Assembly: GCA_020632875.1 (NCBI GenBank)
Contig: JACKET010000022.1
Coordinates: 1 to 64,000 of the forward strand
From: Alphaproteobacteria bacterium
GTDB lineage: Bacteria > Myxococcota_A > UBA796 > GCA-2862545
Length of the DNA: 64,000 bases
Direction of reading: 5' to 3'
Of the stretch, positions 17,842 through 26,752 are shown piece by piece. Within the stretch, counting starts at the first letter, position 1. Each line of letters begins with the position of its first letter. Position numbers and translations under genes: made by a program. The notes below the pieces were generated by a model. That model did no database searches, had not been told where the DNA came from, and saw nothing but the letters and a program-made list of their open reading frames with translations.

Positions 17842-19095
17842 ATGAGCAACGAAGACCTCCAGGCGTGGATCGACGCGGTCGATCGGCTCGACGCGAAGTC
17901 CCTGCCCTCGCGCGACGAGATGCGCGCGGTGGCCCGCGATGTCGGCCTCGACGACGGCATCCTCGAGCGCGCCGCCGACCGCGCGGAGGAGCTCCGGGTC
18001 CAGGGCCAGCGGTTCCTCGACTCCGACCTGCCGGCCGAGGCCGTGGGGGTGCTGACCCAGGCGCGCACGCTCGAGCCGTGGTCGCTCGAGATCCTCGAGC
18101 TGCTCGGGCGCGCGCACCTCGCGCTGTGGCGGGCCTCCGGGGATGCAGCGGCCCGCTCGGCTGCAGAGGGCGTGGCCCGCACCCTGATCGATGCCGCCGC
18201 CGACAGCCCCGCGGGCTACGCGATCCTCAAGGGCCTGCAGCAGCAGCGCCGCAGCGCCCTGCTGCCCGCGATCCTCGGCGGCGCCGCGCTCCTCGGGGTC
18301 GTGCTCGGCGCGGGCGCGCTGTGGGCGTCCTCCCGCACGACCGCCGTCGAAGCGGGGCCGGTCGTGGCGCCTGCTCCGGCGACCGTCCACGTCGGCGACC
18401 TCGACGTGCGCGTGGTTCGCGGTCCGCTGCCCGACGGCATGGAGGTCGAGGTCACGGCCGCGGCGGTCACGCCGACCCCGGGCGGCGAGGGCTGGATCGT
18501 GAATGTGGCGGCCATCCTCCGCAACGGCGCACCGCAGGTCGTCAGCGGCGCCGTGGCCACCGTGAAGGCGCTCGACGCCGAGGGCCGCATCGTCGCGTCG
18601 TCCGACCTCGAGCTCGTCGCGAGCCACGATCCCGCGCTGTACCAGGGCGACCGCGCCGACGAGGAGACGTACCTCCGCGGCACCCGTCAGCTGGGGCAGC
18701 CCACGGCCATCGAGCTCGAGATCGCCCGTCTCGACGCCCAGGCCGGCACGCGGTCCGTCGGAGAGCCCGTCCCCGTCGAGTGGAAGGTCGAGAAGCCCGC
18801 GTCGGTCGACGTGGTCGTCACCCGGCGCGAAGGCGGCGAGTGCGGCGATTCGCTCGGCGCGGTGCACTGCGGCGGCGTGTTCGTGGTCGAGAACACGGGC
18901 AGCGTGCCCATCGAGATCCTCAAGGTCGACGTGGACTTCGGCGGCGGGAAGAGCGGCGAGACCTACGCCATCGCGTCCCGCAACCGTGCGGTGGCCCCCG
19001 GCGAGCACACGCCGTTCCGCGTCGCGAAGCGCATCGATGCCCCGGCTCCACCCGGGCCGTGGCGGTTCGTCGTCACGAGCCTGCGCACCCCCTGA
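17842..19095 (+). CDS. Single-pass membrane protein with TPR-like N-terminus
   Basis: 417 residues from ATG 17842. Residues 1-130 are acidic and helical with a TPR-like stretch (AEAVGVLTQARTLEP), and one membrane segment at about 138-160 (LLPAILGGAALLGVVLGAG) separates this from an extracytoplasmic, beta-rich C-terminal region with several repeats of short strand-turn segments and one CGDSLGAVHC disulfide candidate. No known family. It is divergent from the pseudokinase pair, sharing the 247-bp region 17595-17841, in which I found no clear promoter. Confidence 0.7.
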   Translation: MSNEDLQAWIDAVDRLDAKSLPSRDEMRAVARDVGLDDGILERAADRAEELRVQGQRFLDSDLPAEAVGVLTQARTLEPWSLEILELLGRAHLALWRASGDAAARSAAEGVARTLIDAAADSPAGYAILKGLQQQRRSALLPAILGGAALLGVVLGAGALWASSRTTAVEAGPVVAPAPATVHVGDLDVRVVRGPLPDGMEVEVTAAAVTPTPGGEGWIVNVAAILRNGAPQVVSGAVATVKALDAEGRIVASSDLELVASHDPALYQGDRADEETYLRGTRQLGQPTAIELEIARLDAQAGTRSVGEPVPVEWKVEKPASVDVVVTRREGGECGDSLGAVHCGGVFVVENTGSVPIEILKVDVDFGGGKSGETYAIASRNRAVAPGEHTPFRVAKRIDAPAPPGPWRFVVTSLRTP

Positions 19096-19101
19096 GCCGG
19101 C

Positions 19102-19599
19102 TCACTTCGCGGGGTACACGCCCGTGCCGCCGCCCTTGCAGGGCTCGGTGCGCGCGCCTTCGGCGACCTTGCCGCCCGCGACCATCGACACGGGGGCCTT
19201 CGTCAGGATCGGCTGGTAGGCCCAGGCCTCCTTCCCCGCCTGGCAGCTCGCGGTACCGAGCGTCCACACGCCCGGCAGCACACCGCGATCCCACCGCGTG
19301 ACCTGCTCCACGAGCGCCTCGGCGGGCAGCTTCTCGGGCTTCGGGTCGACGGTGAAGTCGGCGGGCGTCCAGCTCGACGTGGCCGTGCGGAACTCGACGG
19401 TCTCGGTCGACGCCCACCGCAGGTCGATGTCGAGCGATGCCAGGAACCACATCCCGCGCTCGTCGACCGTCACGTCGCCGGTCGGGTGGCACTTCGCATC
19501 GAGGCACGCCTCGTTCGCGTCGATCCGCAGCTTGCCGTCGGGGGACCGGATCATCCAGCCCGCCCCACCGAGCTGGAAGGTCAGCACAGCGATCGTCAT
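19102..19599 (-). CDS. Hypothetical protein, possibly exported
   Basis: 165 residues from ATG 19599 (GGAGAG upstream). The N-terminus (MTIAVLTFQLGGAGWMIR) is short and only weakly hydrophobic, so export is uncertain. Cysteines occur at CLDAKCHP near residue 33, CQAGKE and PCKGGGTG; the CHP segment lacks the CxxCH spacing. Several Trp residues are regularly spaced (SSWTP, RWASTE, RWDRG), which suggests a beta-rich fold. No family recognised. It converges on the membrane protein at 17842 (6-bp gap). Confidence 0.6.
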   Translation of the reverse strand: MTIAVLTFQLGGAGWMIRSPDGKLRIDANEACLDAKCHPTGDVTVDERGMWFLASLDIDLRWASTETVEFRTATSSWTPADFTVDPKPEKLPAEALVEQVTRWDRGVLPGVWTLGTASCQAGKEAWAYQPILTKAPVSMVAGGKVAEGARTEPCKGGGTGVYPAK

Positions 19600-19696
19600 C
19601 CACTCTCCTCGGCACACGATACGCGCCGCGGCCGCGGCCCGCTCTGTCACGGCGGCTACACCCCTCCGCGGATATGGGGCCTGCCTGGAGGTGCCC

Positions 19697-20020
19697 GTGC
19701 GGTCGTGGCTCGTCGTCTTCGCGTTGCTGGCCGGGTGTATCGGTCGTCCCGACACCACCGATCTCTGCTACGCCAACCGCGAGCGGGTGTGGGATGCCTG
19801 CGAGCTCGACCCGTCCGACGAAGAGCGCGATCTCGCGCTGCACGCGTGCGAGCGCGACGCCGGATTCGCGGTGGCCTCGGGCTGCGCGGGGCTCCAGAAG
19901 CGCTTCTACGACTGCGTGCTCGAGGCGGGCGAGACGCTCGACTGCCAGGATCTCGCGTTCGTGGTGAACGACTCGTGCTCCTTCGAGCAGGGCCTCCTCG
20001 ACGGCTGTCTGAGCCGCTGA
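19697..20020 (+). CDS. Small Cys-rich lipoprotein upstream of mgtE
   Basis: 107 residues from GTG 19697, chosen because GGAGG at 19687-19691 is 5 nt upstream; GTG 19691 is too close to it. Lipobox LLAGC follows a classic signal (MRSWLVVFALLAGC). Mature part has eight cysteines in about 90 residues, so it is probably a disulfide-rich periplasmic protein. Its stop overlaps the mgtE start by one base (TGATG), which makes translational coupling to the magnesium channel likely. Confidence 0.72.
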   Translation: MRSWLVVFALLAGCIGRPDTTDLCYANRERVWDACELDPSDEERDLALHACERDAGFAVASGCAGLQKRFYDCVLEAGETLDCQDLAFVVNDSCSFEQGLLDGCLSR

Positions 20021-21378
20021 TGGCCGAGGGCACGGAGCCCTGGGTCCTCCTGCGGGAGGCCCTCGAGAAGGGGCAGATCGACGACGCCTCCACGCTCATC
20101 GACGCGCTGAGCGCCGGTGATCTCGCGCGCGCCGTGTCCCACCTCCCGGCCGAGGTCCAGGCCCAGCTCCTCGAGCGGGTCGACGCCGAGGCCGCGGCCG
20201 ACGTGCTCGAGCGCCTGTCCCGCACCCAGGCCGTCGAGCTCGTCCAGCAGCTCGAGCCGGCCCGCGCGGCCGAGATCCTCCAGGAGCTCCCGCTCGAGGC
20301 CGAGGTCGACATCGTCCGCGACCTCGAGGAGGAGGACGCCGCCGACGTGCTCGCGGCGATGCCGGCCGAAGAGGCCGACGAGGTGCGCGAGGTCGCGCGC
20401 TGGGACGACGACGTCGCCGGCGGGCTCATGGGCGTCGAGTTCCTCGCCGTGAAGGGCAGCCTGACGATGCGGGAGGTGATCGACCAGCTGCGCGAGGGGG
20501 CGGGGGAGTTCGAGGAGTACGACGTGCAGTACGTCTACGTCGTCGACGACCGCGAGCACCTCGAGGGTGTGCTGCCGCTCCGCACGGTCGTGCTCTCGAA
20601 GCCCGGTGCGAAGGCGCGCGACGTGATGATCGGCGACCCGCTGAAGGTCGAGGCGAAGACCGATCTCGACGCGCTCGAGGACATGTTCGACGACATCGAC
20701 TTCTTCGCGCTGCCGGTGGTCGACGAGGGCCGCCTGGTGGGCGTCCTGCGGCGTGGGGCCGTGCTCGAGGCCGTCGGCGAGCAGGCCGCGGTCGACCACC
20801 TGCGCTCGGCGGGCATCGTCGACGGCGACGAGCTGCGCAGCATGGCGCTGTGGGACCGGGCGCGCGGGCGCCTGAAGTGGCTCTCGCTGAACGTCGGGCT
20901 GAACGTCGTCGCGGCCAGCGTCATCGCGATGTTCCAGGAGACGCTGCAGACGGTCGTGGCGCTCGCGGTGTTCCTGCCGATCATCTCGGACATGAGCGGC
21001 TGCTCGGGCAACCAGGCCGTGGCGGTCAGCATGCGCGAGCTCTCGCTCGGCATCGCGCAGCCGCGCGACGTGCTCTACGTGTGGGGCAAGGAGCTCGCGG
21101 TCGGTCTGCTCAACGGTACCGCGCTCGGCGGGTTGCTCGGCATCGTCGCGTTCGTGTGGATGGGCAACCCGTGGCTCGGGCTCGTGGCGGGCGGCGCGCT
21201 CGCGCTGAACACGCTCGTCGCGGTGTCGGTCGGCGGGACCGTGCCGCTGCTCGCGACCCGCTTCGGCTTCGACCCCGCGCTCGCGTCCGGGCCGATGCTC
21301 ACGACGATCACGGACGTGTGTGGATTCGCGCTGGCGCTCGGGATGGCGACGGCGCTCCTGCCGTATCTGGCGGCGTAA
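20020..21378 (+). CDS. mgtE: MgtE family magnesium transporter
   Basis: 452 residues, the normal size of MgtE. Residues 1-130 form the cytosolic N domain of Leu/Glu-rich helical repeats (VELVQQLEPARAAEIL, then IVRDLEEEDAADVLAAMP); residues 130-260 are two CBS domains (VQYVYVVDDREHLEGVLPL and FALPVVDEGRLVGVLRR), and the C-terminal five membrane helices include the signature GCSGNQAVAVSMRE with PLLATRFGFDPALASGP. The protein is a Mg2+ channel gated by cytosolic Mg2+. ATG 20020 overlaps the preceding lipoprotein stop. Three simple repeat arrays lie just past its stop. Confidence 0.95.
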   Translation: MAEGTEPWVLLREALEKGQIDDASTLIDALSAGDLARAVSHLPAEVQAQLLERVDAEAAADVLERLSRTQAVELVQQLEPARAAEILQELPLEAEVDIVRDLEEEDAADVLAAMPAEEADEVREVARWDDDVAGGLMGVEFLAVKGSLTMREVIDQLREGAGEFEEYDVQYVYVVDDREHLEGVLPLRTVVLSKPGAKARDVMIGDPLKVEAKTDLDALEDMFDDIDFFALPVVDEGRLVGVLRRGAVLEAVGEQAAVDHLRSAGIVDGDELRSMALWDRARGRLKWLSLNVGLNVVAASVIAMFQETLQTVVALAVFLPIISDMSGCSGNQAVAVSMRELSLGIAQPRDVLYVWGKELAVGLLNGTALGGLLGIVAFVWMGNPWLGLVAGGALALNTLVAVSVGGTVPLLATRFGFDPALASGPMLTTITDVCGFALALGMATALLPYLAA

Positions 21379-21387
21379 CGGGTTCAC

Positions 21388-21409
21388 CCCGTTCCCGTTC
21401 CCGTTCCCG
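21388..21409. repeat. Hexamer array (CCCGTT)n
   Basis: Three copies of CCCGTT followed by CCCG, 9 bp after the mgtE stop. It differs by one base per unit from the CCCGTG array at 34069-34090, which has the same 22-nt length. Confidence 0.9.
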
Positions 21410-21412
21410 CGG

Positions 21413-21440
21413 TGTTGGGTGTTGGGTGTTGGGTGTTGGG
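21413..21440. repeat. Heptamer array (TGTTGGG)n
   Basis: Four exact tandem copies of TGTTGGG, immediately after the hexamer array. It is a third unrelated unit in the same convergent intergenic space. On the plus strand it is G-rich, with four GGG runs seven bases apart, so a G-quadruplex is possible. Confidence 0.92.
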
Positions 21441-21516
21441 GTGCCGATCGCGCCTCCACCGGTTCCGGGAATCGACTGGGCCTGCGACGTCGACGCGGAC
21501 GGCGCATCCGGCGAGT

Positions 21517-21595
<79 letters not shown>

Positions 21596-21656
21596 AACGA
21601 CCCGCCGACGCGCATCGACGCCGCGAGTCATCGACGCCGTGAGTCAGCGCCAGTCG

Positions 21657-22823
21657 CTACCGGCGGCGGCCATGGCGGTTGGGCTCGGGGCCCAGCTCGT
21701 CGCCGAAGATCCACTCGTCGGCGAACCAGCCCAGCGCGCCGATCGGGATGGCGAGCAGCGCCAGCACCATCGCGGCTCCGACGGCCGTGAGCACCTGGGG
21801 GTCGGTCACGAGCAGGCGGGGCAGCATCGCGCAGAGGGCGAGGAACCCCGTGAAGCGCCAGTGCGCGTCGCTGACCATCCGGGCGTAGGCCCAGGGGTAG
21901 ATGAACACCTCGCCGATGGCGACGATCACGAGCATCACGATCGCGGGCGTGTCGGGACCCATCGACCACGTGAGCACGGCCGCGGTGGACATCAGCAGGG
22001 CGCCCGCACCCGACAGCACGCCCACGCGCGCGGGCTGCTTGAGGAACTGGAGCACCAGCAGCACGGGAATCGTGAGCAGCGTGACGGTGATCACCGTGAC
22101 CGGGTTCGCGACCTGGTGCACGAGACCCATCGTGCTGGTGGGGTCGGCGGGGACCCGGATCGGATCGAGCAGCGCCCACACGGCCTTCGCCGACAGCAGC
22201 AGCACGAACAGCAGCAGGGCCGCGCCCGCCACGCGGAACGTCGCGCCCTCGTCGGGCGGGCGGGGCTGCTTCTTCGAGAACCACCACGTGAGCAGCGGGA
22301 TCGGAAGCAGGAGCAGGCCCACCGCGCACAGCGCCAGGCCGGCCCACGGGTAGGCGGCGGGGATCAGCGGCACGACCATGTACGCGAGGTTCGACATCGC
22401 GTAGAGCCCGAACACCATGGCGTAGCGGAGGCCGGGCACGCCGCCCGAGCCGGAGGCCCCCATCGCGGCGAGCACCGCGACGAGCGACATCCCGTGGCCG
22501 ACCATCACGAACCACAGCGGCCACACGGACGGATCGCTCATCAGCCAGCCGCTGCCCGCGACCACCATCACGAGCGCGCCGCCCAGCACGAGGTGCGGGC
22601 CGAACACCAGCGTGGCGAGCGCCGCGAGGAACATGCCCGCGAACTGCGCGTAGGCGGCCTGCGCCACGGCCACACGCACCGAATCGCCCAGCGTGGCGAC
22701 CATGTCGCGCGCGACGGCGCGGTTCGCGGTGTACGCCGCCCGCTCGCCGAAGACCACCAGGGGAAGCGTGAAGAACGCCACCCAGCTGGTCCTGGCCGAG
22801 TACTTGACCTCGTCGCGGCTCAC
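21657..22823 (-). CDS. POT/MFS-like membrane transporter
   Basis: 388 residues with about ten to twelve hydrophobic segments. The first helix holds PLVVFGERAAYTANRAV, resembling the ERxxYxxxR motif of proton-coupled oligopeptide (POT) transporters, and a later AIGEVFIYPWAYARM segment resembles the GExxxxP helix of that family. It is shorter than a normal POT protein (about 450-500), so substrate and even transport activity are uncertain; it could be a reduced MFS protein. GTG 22823. The nearest gene upstream is the acidic protein whose 3' end is at 22909. Confidence 0.65.
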   Translation of the reverse strand: MSRDEVKYSARTSWVAFFTLPLVVFGERAAYTANRAVARDMVATLGDSVRVAVAQAAYAQFAGMFLAALATLVFGPHLVLGGALVMVVAGSGWLMSDPSVWPLWFVMVGHGMSLVAVLAAMGASGSGGVPGLRYAMVFGLYAMSNLAYMVVPLIPAAYPWAGLALCAVGLLLLPIPLLTWWFSKKQPRPPDEGATFRVAGAALLLFVLLLSAKAVWALLDPIRVPADPTSTMGLVHQVANPVTVITVTLLTIPVLLVLQFLKQPARVGVLSGAGALLMSTAAVLTWSMGPDTPAIVMLVIVAIGEVFIYPWAYARMVSDAHWRFTGFLALCAMLPRLLVTDPQVLTAVGAAMVLALLAIPIGALGWFADEWIFGDELGPEPNRHGRRR

Positions 22824-22908
22824 CGAATCGTCGACTCCAGCAGACGGCGGACCTCTCCGCCGTGCTCCGTGCGCGCGACCAGCCTACCGCAACGCAGCGG
22901 CCGCGTGG

Positions 22909-23232
22909 TCACGCCCAGGCTTCGGCGCCGTCGCGCTCCCACTGGCTGAACTCCTCGGTGGGGATCGCGTCTTCGATGAGGTCGGCCTCGTCGGCGCGGG
23001 GGTAGGCCGGCGCGGGCGTCATGGTGACGGCGCCGTACGGGTGCACACCGACGCACTCGAAGTCCAGGTAGGGGAGGATGGCGACCGCGGTGTGCGGCTC
23101 GACGCCGATGAGATCGACCGCCTCGAGCGGCTCCATGTCCTCGAACGCGATCTCGACGAGGTCGTCGTCGAGCTTGCGGCCGTCGGCGCGCACGTAGACC
23201 AGGTCCGAATCCGGCAGGAAGGTGTTGAGCAT
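22909..23232 (-). CDS. Small acidic hypothetical protein
   Basis: 107 residues from ATG 23232, strongly acidic (many Asp/Glu, few Lys), with no signal peptide. The sequence begins MLNTFLPDSDLVYVRADGRK and ends with Trp-rich QWERDGAEAWA. Divergent from the PqqD-like protein at 23432 with a 199-bp gap between the starts. It could be its partner or a small regulatory or substrate protein, but nothing in the sequence proves this. No family recognised. Confidence 0.62.
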   Translation of the reverse strand: MLNTFLPDSDLVYVRADGRKLDDDLVEIAFEDMEPLEAVDLIGVEPHTAVAILPYLDFECVGVHPYGAVTMTPAPAYPRADEADLIEDAIPTEEFSQWERDGAEAWA

Positions 23233-23431
23233 GGGAGCTTCCGGGGTGGGGGGAGGGAGGGTGGCGTGTGCCGTGCGGCCAGGGGAGAGCGACCGCGGAG
23301 GGGGAGTGAGAGGAGTCTACCACCAACGGGACCGCGGGGGAATGCGCGTCGTCCCGTTGTAGCCTGGCGGGGACCACGGCGATACAACCCGCCGGCTGGA
23401 GTCCGCCATCGCATCTTCCCTACCAGTAAAG

Positions 23432-24526
23432 GTGCTGCCGCCGGGGCCGTTCCCTCCCAGCGGCACCGAGCCCGAAGGCGTGATCGACCTCGGCATCCGG
23501 CTCCGCGACACCCTCTACCGGCGCGCCGTCCTGCTCGATGCCCGCGGGGCGCTCCACTCGAACATCCGCATGGCGGCCCGCTCGCCGCAGCAGCTGCTCA
23601 TGGTGCTGCCGTCGATCGACGCGTTCATCGACACCTGGCCGCTCGCTGCGATGATCGAAGACGCCATGGTCGCGTGGCGCGGGGCGCCGAATCCGCGCTC
23701 GCTGGCCGTGATGTTCCGCGCGTCCGAGGTCATCGGGCACGTGCTGGGCTGGCCGCGCAGCGTCGACCGCCGCTGGCCCCTGCCCGACGAGGCGTGGATG
23801 CGGCGCCACGTCGAGAACCGCACCGTGGTCGTGGTGCCCCGCGGTCCCCGCGACGGGTCGGCTGCCGCGGCGGTCGCGCTCAACAGCAACTTCGTGTCGG
23901 CCGAGCCCATGAAGCTGCCCCGCACGCTCGTGGCGCACGGCGACGAGCTGGTCGACCGGCTCGACGAGCTCCTCGGCGCGGTGCGCACCGGGGTCGCGAA
24001 GGCGGTCGACATCGACGGCTGGATCCCGTGGGACGAAGCGAGCCAGGCCGCTGCGAAGGCCCTCGACGACGCGTCTGCTACCCAGGCCGCCTACAGCCGT
24101 TACGGCCTCGCCGCCCTGGTCGCCGGCGCTGCACCGCCGTTCGACGGCGTGCTCACCGACGCGCCGGCAGGCGAGTGGGGCGACGAGTTCCGCCGCACCT
24201 GCGACGCGCTGGTCGTCCCCACCCTCGACGGTGAAGGCGCGATGAGCCCGATCGGCGTGCTCTGCTGGGATGACGCGTTCCGCCCGATCAAGGTGAACCC
24301 CGTCGCCATCTCCGTGCTCGAGGCGATCGACGACCACCCCACGCCGGCCGAGGCCGCCGTCGCGCTCAAGGCCGAAGAGAACCTCGTGCGCAACGTGCTC
24401 AAGCAGCTCGTCGAGGTCGGTGCGGTCACCGCCTGGGTCGACGACGCCGACACGATGAACCCGGAAGACGACGAGGTGATCGTCCGCAAGCCGGCCTCCG
24501 GGAAGCCCGATTCCGAACGGGGCTGA
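23432..24526 (+). CDS. Protein of unknown function with PqqD-like C-terminal winged helix
   Basis: 364 residues from GTG 23432 with no clear ribosome site. The first 270 residues are not recognisable. The last part (residues about 285-335) reads FRPIKVNPVAISVLEAID, then TPAEAAVALKAEENLVRNVL and KQLVEVGAVTAWV, which matches the length and pattern of a PqqD-like or ArsR-like winged-helix fold; in RiPP systems such domains bind precursor leaders. The AI-2E transporter gene begins 4 bp after its stop, so the two are co-transcribed. A RiPP role is speculative: no precursor or maturase is adjacent. Confidence 0.65.
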   Translation: MLPPGPFPPSGTEPEGVIDLGIRLRDTLYRRAVLLDARGALHSNIRMAARSPQQLLMVLPSIDAFIDTWPLAAMIEDAMVAWRGAPNPRSLAVMFRASEVIGHVLGWPRSVDRRWPLPDEAWMRRHVENRTVVVVPRGPRDGSAAAAVALNSNFVSAEPMKLPRTLVAHGDELVDRLDELLGAVRTGVAKAVDIDGWIPWDEASQAAAKALDDASATQAAYSRYGLAALVAGAAPPFDGVLTDAPAGEWGDEFRRTCDALVVPTLDGEGAMSPIGVLCWDDAFRPIKVNPVAISVLEAIDDHPTPAEAAVALKAEENLVRNVLKQLVEVGAVTAWVDDADTMNPEDDEVIVRKPASGKPDSERG

Positions 24527-24530
24527 ATCG

Positions 24531-25571
24531 ATGCAGCGTCAGCCGAGCGCAGTGTTCCAGGGGCTCGTGGCGCTCGCGTCCGTCGTGATCATCGTCGCCG
24601 GCCTGAAGGCCGCGAGCGACATCCTGCTGCCCGTGCTGTTCAGCGTGTTCCTCGCCATCCTCGGCGTCCCGCTGGTGCGCCTGCTCGAGCGCGCGAAGGT
24701 GCCGACCGAAGCGGGCATCCCCATCGTCGTGCTGCTGTTCGCCGCGGGGCTCGTGGGGATCACGGCCATCATCGCGCAGACCGTGCGCGGCTTCACCGCC
24801 GAGATCGACCAGTACCAGCAGCCGTTCAACGAGCTCGTCGACACCACGCTCATGTGGGCCGACCGGTTCAGCATCGAGGTCGACCTGTCGACCATGAGCG
24901 AGTTCGTCCAGCCCGGCGCGATCATGGGCGTGCTGTCCCAGACGCTCAACGCGCTCGTCGCCGTGCTCTCGCGCATCATCATCGTGCTCGTGACCATGAC
25001 CTTCATCATGTTCGAGGCCACCGAGCTCGAGCTGAAGTTCAAGGCGGCGTTCGGCACGGATGCGCGCCCCGCCGGTCCGTTCACCGACGCCACGCTGCAG
25101 GTGCAGCGGTACCTCGTGATCAAGAGCCTCGCGAGCGCGTTCACGGGCCTGTTCATCGCGGCGGGCTGCAGCCTGCTGGGGCTCGACTTCCCCATCATGT
25201 GGGGGCTCATCGCGTTCCTGTTCAACTACGTGCCCAGCATCGGTTCCATCGTGGCGGCCATCCCGGCCATCCTGCTCGCGCTCGTGCAGCTCTCGCCGGG
25301 CTCCGCGGTCGCCGTCACCGTGCTGTACGTCGTGGTGAACGTGACCATCGGCAACTTCCTCGAGCCGCGGTTCATGGGCCGGCAGCTCGGCCTCTCTCCG
25401 CTGGTCGTGTTCCTGTCCCTGTTGTTCTGGGGCTGGGTGTGGGGGCCGGTCGGCATGCTGTTCTGCGTCCCGATGACGGTCATCGCGAAGCTGTTCCTCG
25501 AGAGCCAGGAAGACACGCGGTGGATCGCCGTCTTCCTCGGCTCGCCGCGCGAGATCCTCGACCAGCGCTGA
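24531..25571 (+). CDS. AI-2E family transporter (PerM/YhhT-like)
   Basis: 346 residues, typical for the family. Hydrophobic segments: a pair near the N-terminus (ASVVIIVAGLKAASDILLP and VFLAILGVPLVRLLE), one near residue 65, then a soluble loop, and four to five C-terminal helices. The family signature near residues 225-300 (FNYVPSIGSIVAAIPA and NFLEPRFMGRQLGLSPLVV) is clear. Members export or take up small molecules; for most the substrate is unknown, and AI-2 should not be assumed. ATG 24531 lies 4 bp after the stop of the gene upstream. Confidence 0.93.
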   Translation: MQRQPSAVFQGLVALASVVIIVAGLKAASDILLPVLFSVFLAILGVPLVRLLERAKVPTEAGIPIVVLLFAAGLVGITAIIAQTVRGFTAEIDQYQQPFNELVDTTLMWADRFSIEVDLSTMSEFVQPGAIMGVLSQTLNALVAVLSRIIIVLVTMTFIMFEATELELKFKAAFGTDARPAGPFTDATLQVQRYLVIKSLASAFTGLFIAAGCSLLGLDFPIMWGLIAFLFNYVPSIGSIVAAIPAILLALVQLSPGSAVAVTVLYVVVNVTIGNFLEPRFMGRQLGLSPLVVFLSLLFWGWVWGPVGMLFCVPMTVIAKLFLESQEDTRWIAVFLGSPREILDQR

Positions 25572-25583
25572 CGGGGGTGCGGT

Positions 25584-26195
25584 TCAGCCCTCGCGCACCA
25601 TCCGCGCGAGCGTGCGCGGCACGTCGGCGCGGCTCTGTTTCTCGGCGAAGCGCGCCATGTGGGCCTCGACGACCGCCGCCATCGCCTCGAGCGTCGCGCG
25701 TGACCTGCCCACGACGGGGATCTCGAGCACCCGCTCGGTAGAGCGCACCACCAGGCGCTCCTCGTCGGCCGTGACCTCCACGATCGCCCCGAGGGGCAGG
25801 CGATCGCGGGTGCTCCGCACGAGCCACCGCTGCTCCACCGTGAGCCCGCTGGCGTCGAGCGTGATGCGGGTGGAGCGCGGGCCGTCCTTGAGCAGCCGTT
25901 GGGCCGACAGCGCTGCGGTCACCATCGCGATGAAGAACAGCGGAGGCCCCGCGACCATCAGCGTGGTGGCGATCAGCAGCGGTGCGAAATCGGCCGACGT
26001 GGTGGGCTCGGTCGCGACCAGGGAGGCCAGCCAGAGCCCGAGTGGGACCAACGGCAGCGGGGCGATGGCGGCCAGGGTCAACAGGGCCTCGAGGGTGTGA
26101 CGGACCTCCCGCGGCACCGGCGCCATCACGGGGGTGAGGTCGATCTCCACGCGGTCCATCGCCTCGGTGGTCCAGCCGTGGAGCCGATCGGTCAC
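25584..26195 (-). CDS. Two-helix membrane protein
   Basis: 203 residues. Start GTG 26195 is chosen because it overlaps the stop of the YARHG lipoprotein gene by 4 nt (GTGA); ATG 26159 is an internal alternative. Two hydrophobic segments (ALLTLAAIAPLPLVPLGLWLA and PLLIATTLMVAGPPLFFIAMV) are followed by a soluble domain with beta-rich patches (ITLDASGLTVEQRW, then RLVVRSTERVLEIPVV), similar to small PH-like bacterial domains. Function unknown. Coupled to the YARHG protein. Confidence 0.65.
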   Translation of the reverse strand: MTDRLHGWTTEAMDRVEIDLTPVMAPVPREVRHTLEALLTLAAIAPLPLVPLGLWLASLVATEPTTSADFAPLLIATTLMVAGPPLFFIAMVTAALSAQRLLKDGPRSTRITLDASGLTVEQRWLVRSTRDRLPLGAIVEVTADEERLVVRSTERVLEIPVVGRSRATLEAMAAVVEAHMARFAEKQSRADVPRTLARMVREG

Positions 26196-26701
26196 TCCGC
26201 CGGGTACTCCATGCACGCGACCTTCTCGGCGCGCAGGCGCTTCAGCGTGTCGACGTTCTTCTTCGCCACCGGGTTCAGCCAGTCCGCGTCGAAGTCGTCG
26301 CGTGCCCGGTACCAGGGCTGCTTCTCGAACATCTCCTGGTACTCGGGCTTCGAGAACCGGTAGCCGTAGTACGCGAAGATCGCGTTGCGCATCTGGTCGT
26401 ACGCGCCGCAGTCCGGCACGTCGCTGAACGGCCAGTCGAGGTCGCACCAGCCCTCGTCCTCGATGCCGCCCTCGACGCAGCAGCGCGCCGCGAAGTTCCG
26501 CTGGAGATCGTCGTACTCCCACTTCAACAGGAGCAGGTCGGAGGTGCAGATCTCGGACAGCGTCTTGCCGGCCAGCGGGTCGGGGGCGCCCGTCGGCTCC
26601 GGCGCGGGGGCGGGCGTGGGCGTGGGGACGTCCGGCGTCGATCCGACCGGCGCTTGGGACATGGGCGCGGAGGCGCAGGCGAGGACGAGCAGGAGGGTCA
26701 T
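26192..26701 (-). CDS. YARHG-domain lipoprotein
   Basis: 169 residues from ATG 26701 (GGAG 5 nt upstream). Signal MTLLLVLAC with a lipobox-like LAC, then a Pro/Thr-rich spacer (PTPTPAPAPEPTG). The C-terminal 60 residues (MRNAIFAYYGYRFSKPEYQ, then MFEKQPWYRA) match the YARHG domain, a small extracellular domain often found on lipoproteins and kinases, possibly for peptidoglycan or protein binding. Four to six cysteines precede it (CCVEGG, WCDLDW, DCGAY). Divergent from the uracil-DNA glycosylase gene. Confidence 0.82.
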   Translation of the reverse strand: MTLLLVLACASAPMSQAPVGSTPDVPTPTPAPAPEPTGAPDPLAGKTLSEICTSDLLLLKWEYDDLQRNFAARCCVEGGIEDEGWCDLDWPFSDVPDCGAYDQMRNAIFAYYGYRFSKPEYQEMFEKQPWYRARDDFDADWLNPVAKKNVDTLKRLRAEKVACMEYPAE

Positions 26702-26752
26702 TCGGGCTCCGGACGGGGCAGGGGTCTGCTCCGGGATGTTACCGCCCCTGCG

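Noticed and set aside
19500..19520. A haem site in the segment ACLDAKCHP
   Set aside because: Spacing is CxxxxCH without second support such as a distal ligand or haem partner; the protein also lacks a clear export signal.
21657..22823. Certain POT peptide transporter
   Set aside because: Only two motif-like segments match and the protein is shorter than the family, so it was kept as POT/MFS-like.
23233..23431. Regulatory region between the acidic protein and the PqqD-like gene
   Set aside because: No convincing -35/-10, operator or small peptide was found by eye in these 199 bp.
22909..24526. A RiPP cluster made of the small acidic protein and the PqqD-like protein
   Set aside because: No radical SAM or cyclodehydratase gene is adjacent, and the acidic protein has no leader/core pattern; only the C-terminal fold hints at it.
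24531..25571. Quorum-sensing AI-2 exporter
   Set aside because: The family name is historical; most members do not move AI-2 and no lux-type gene is seen.
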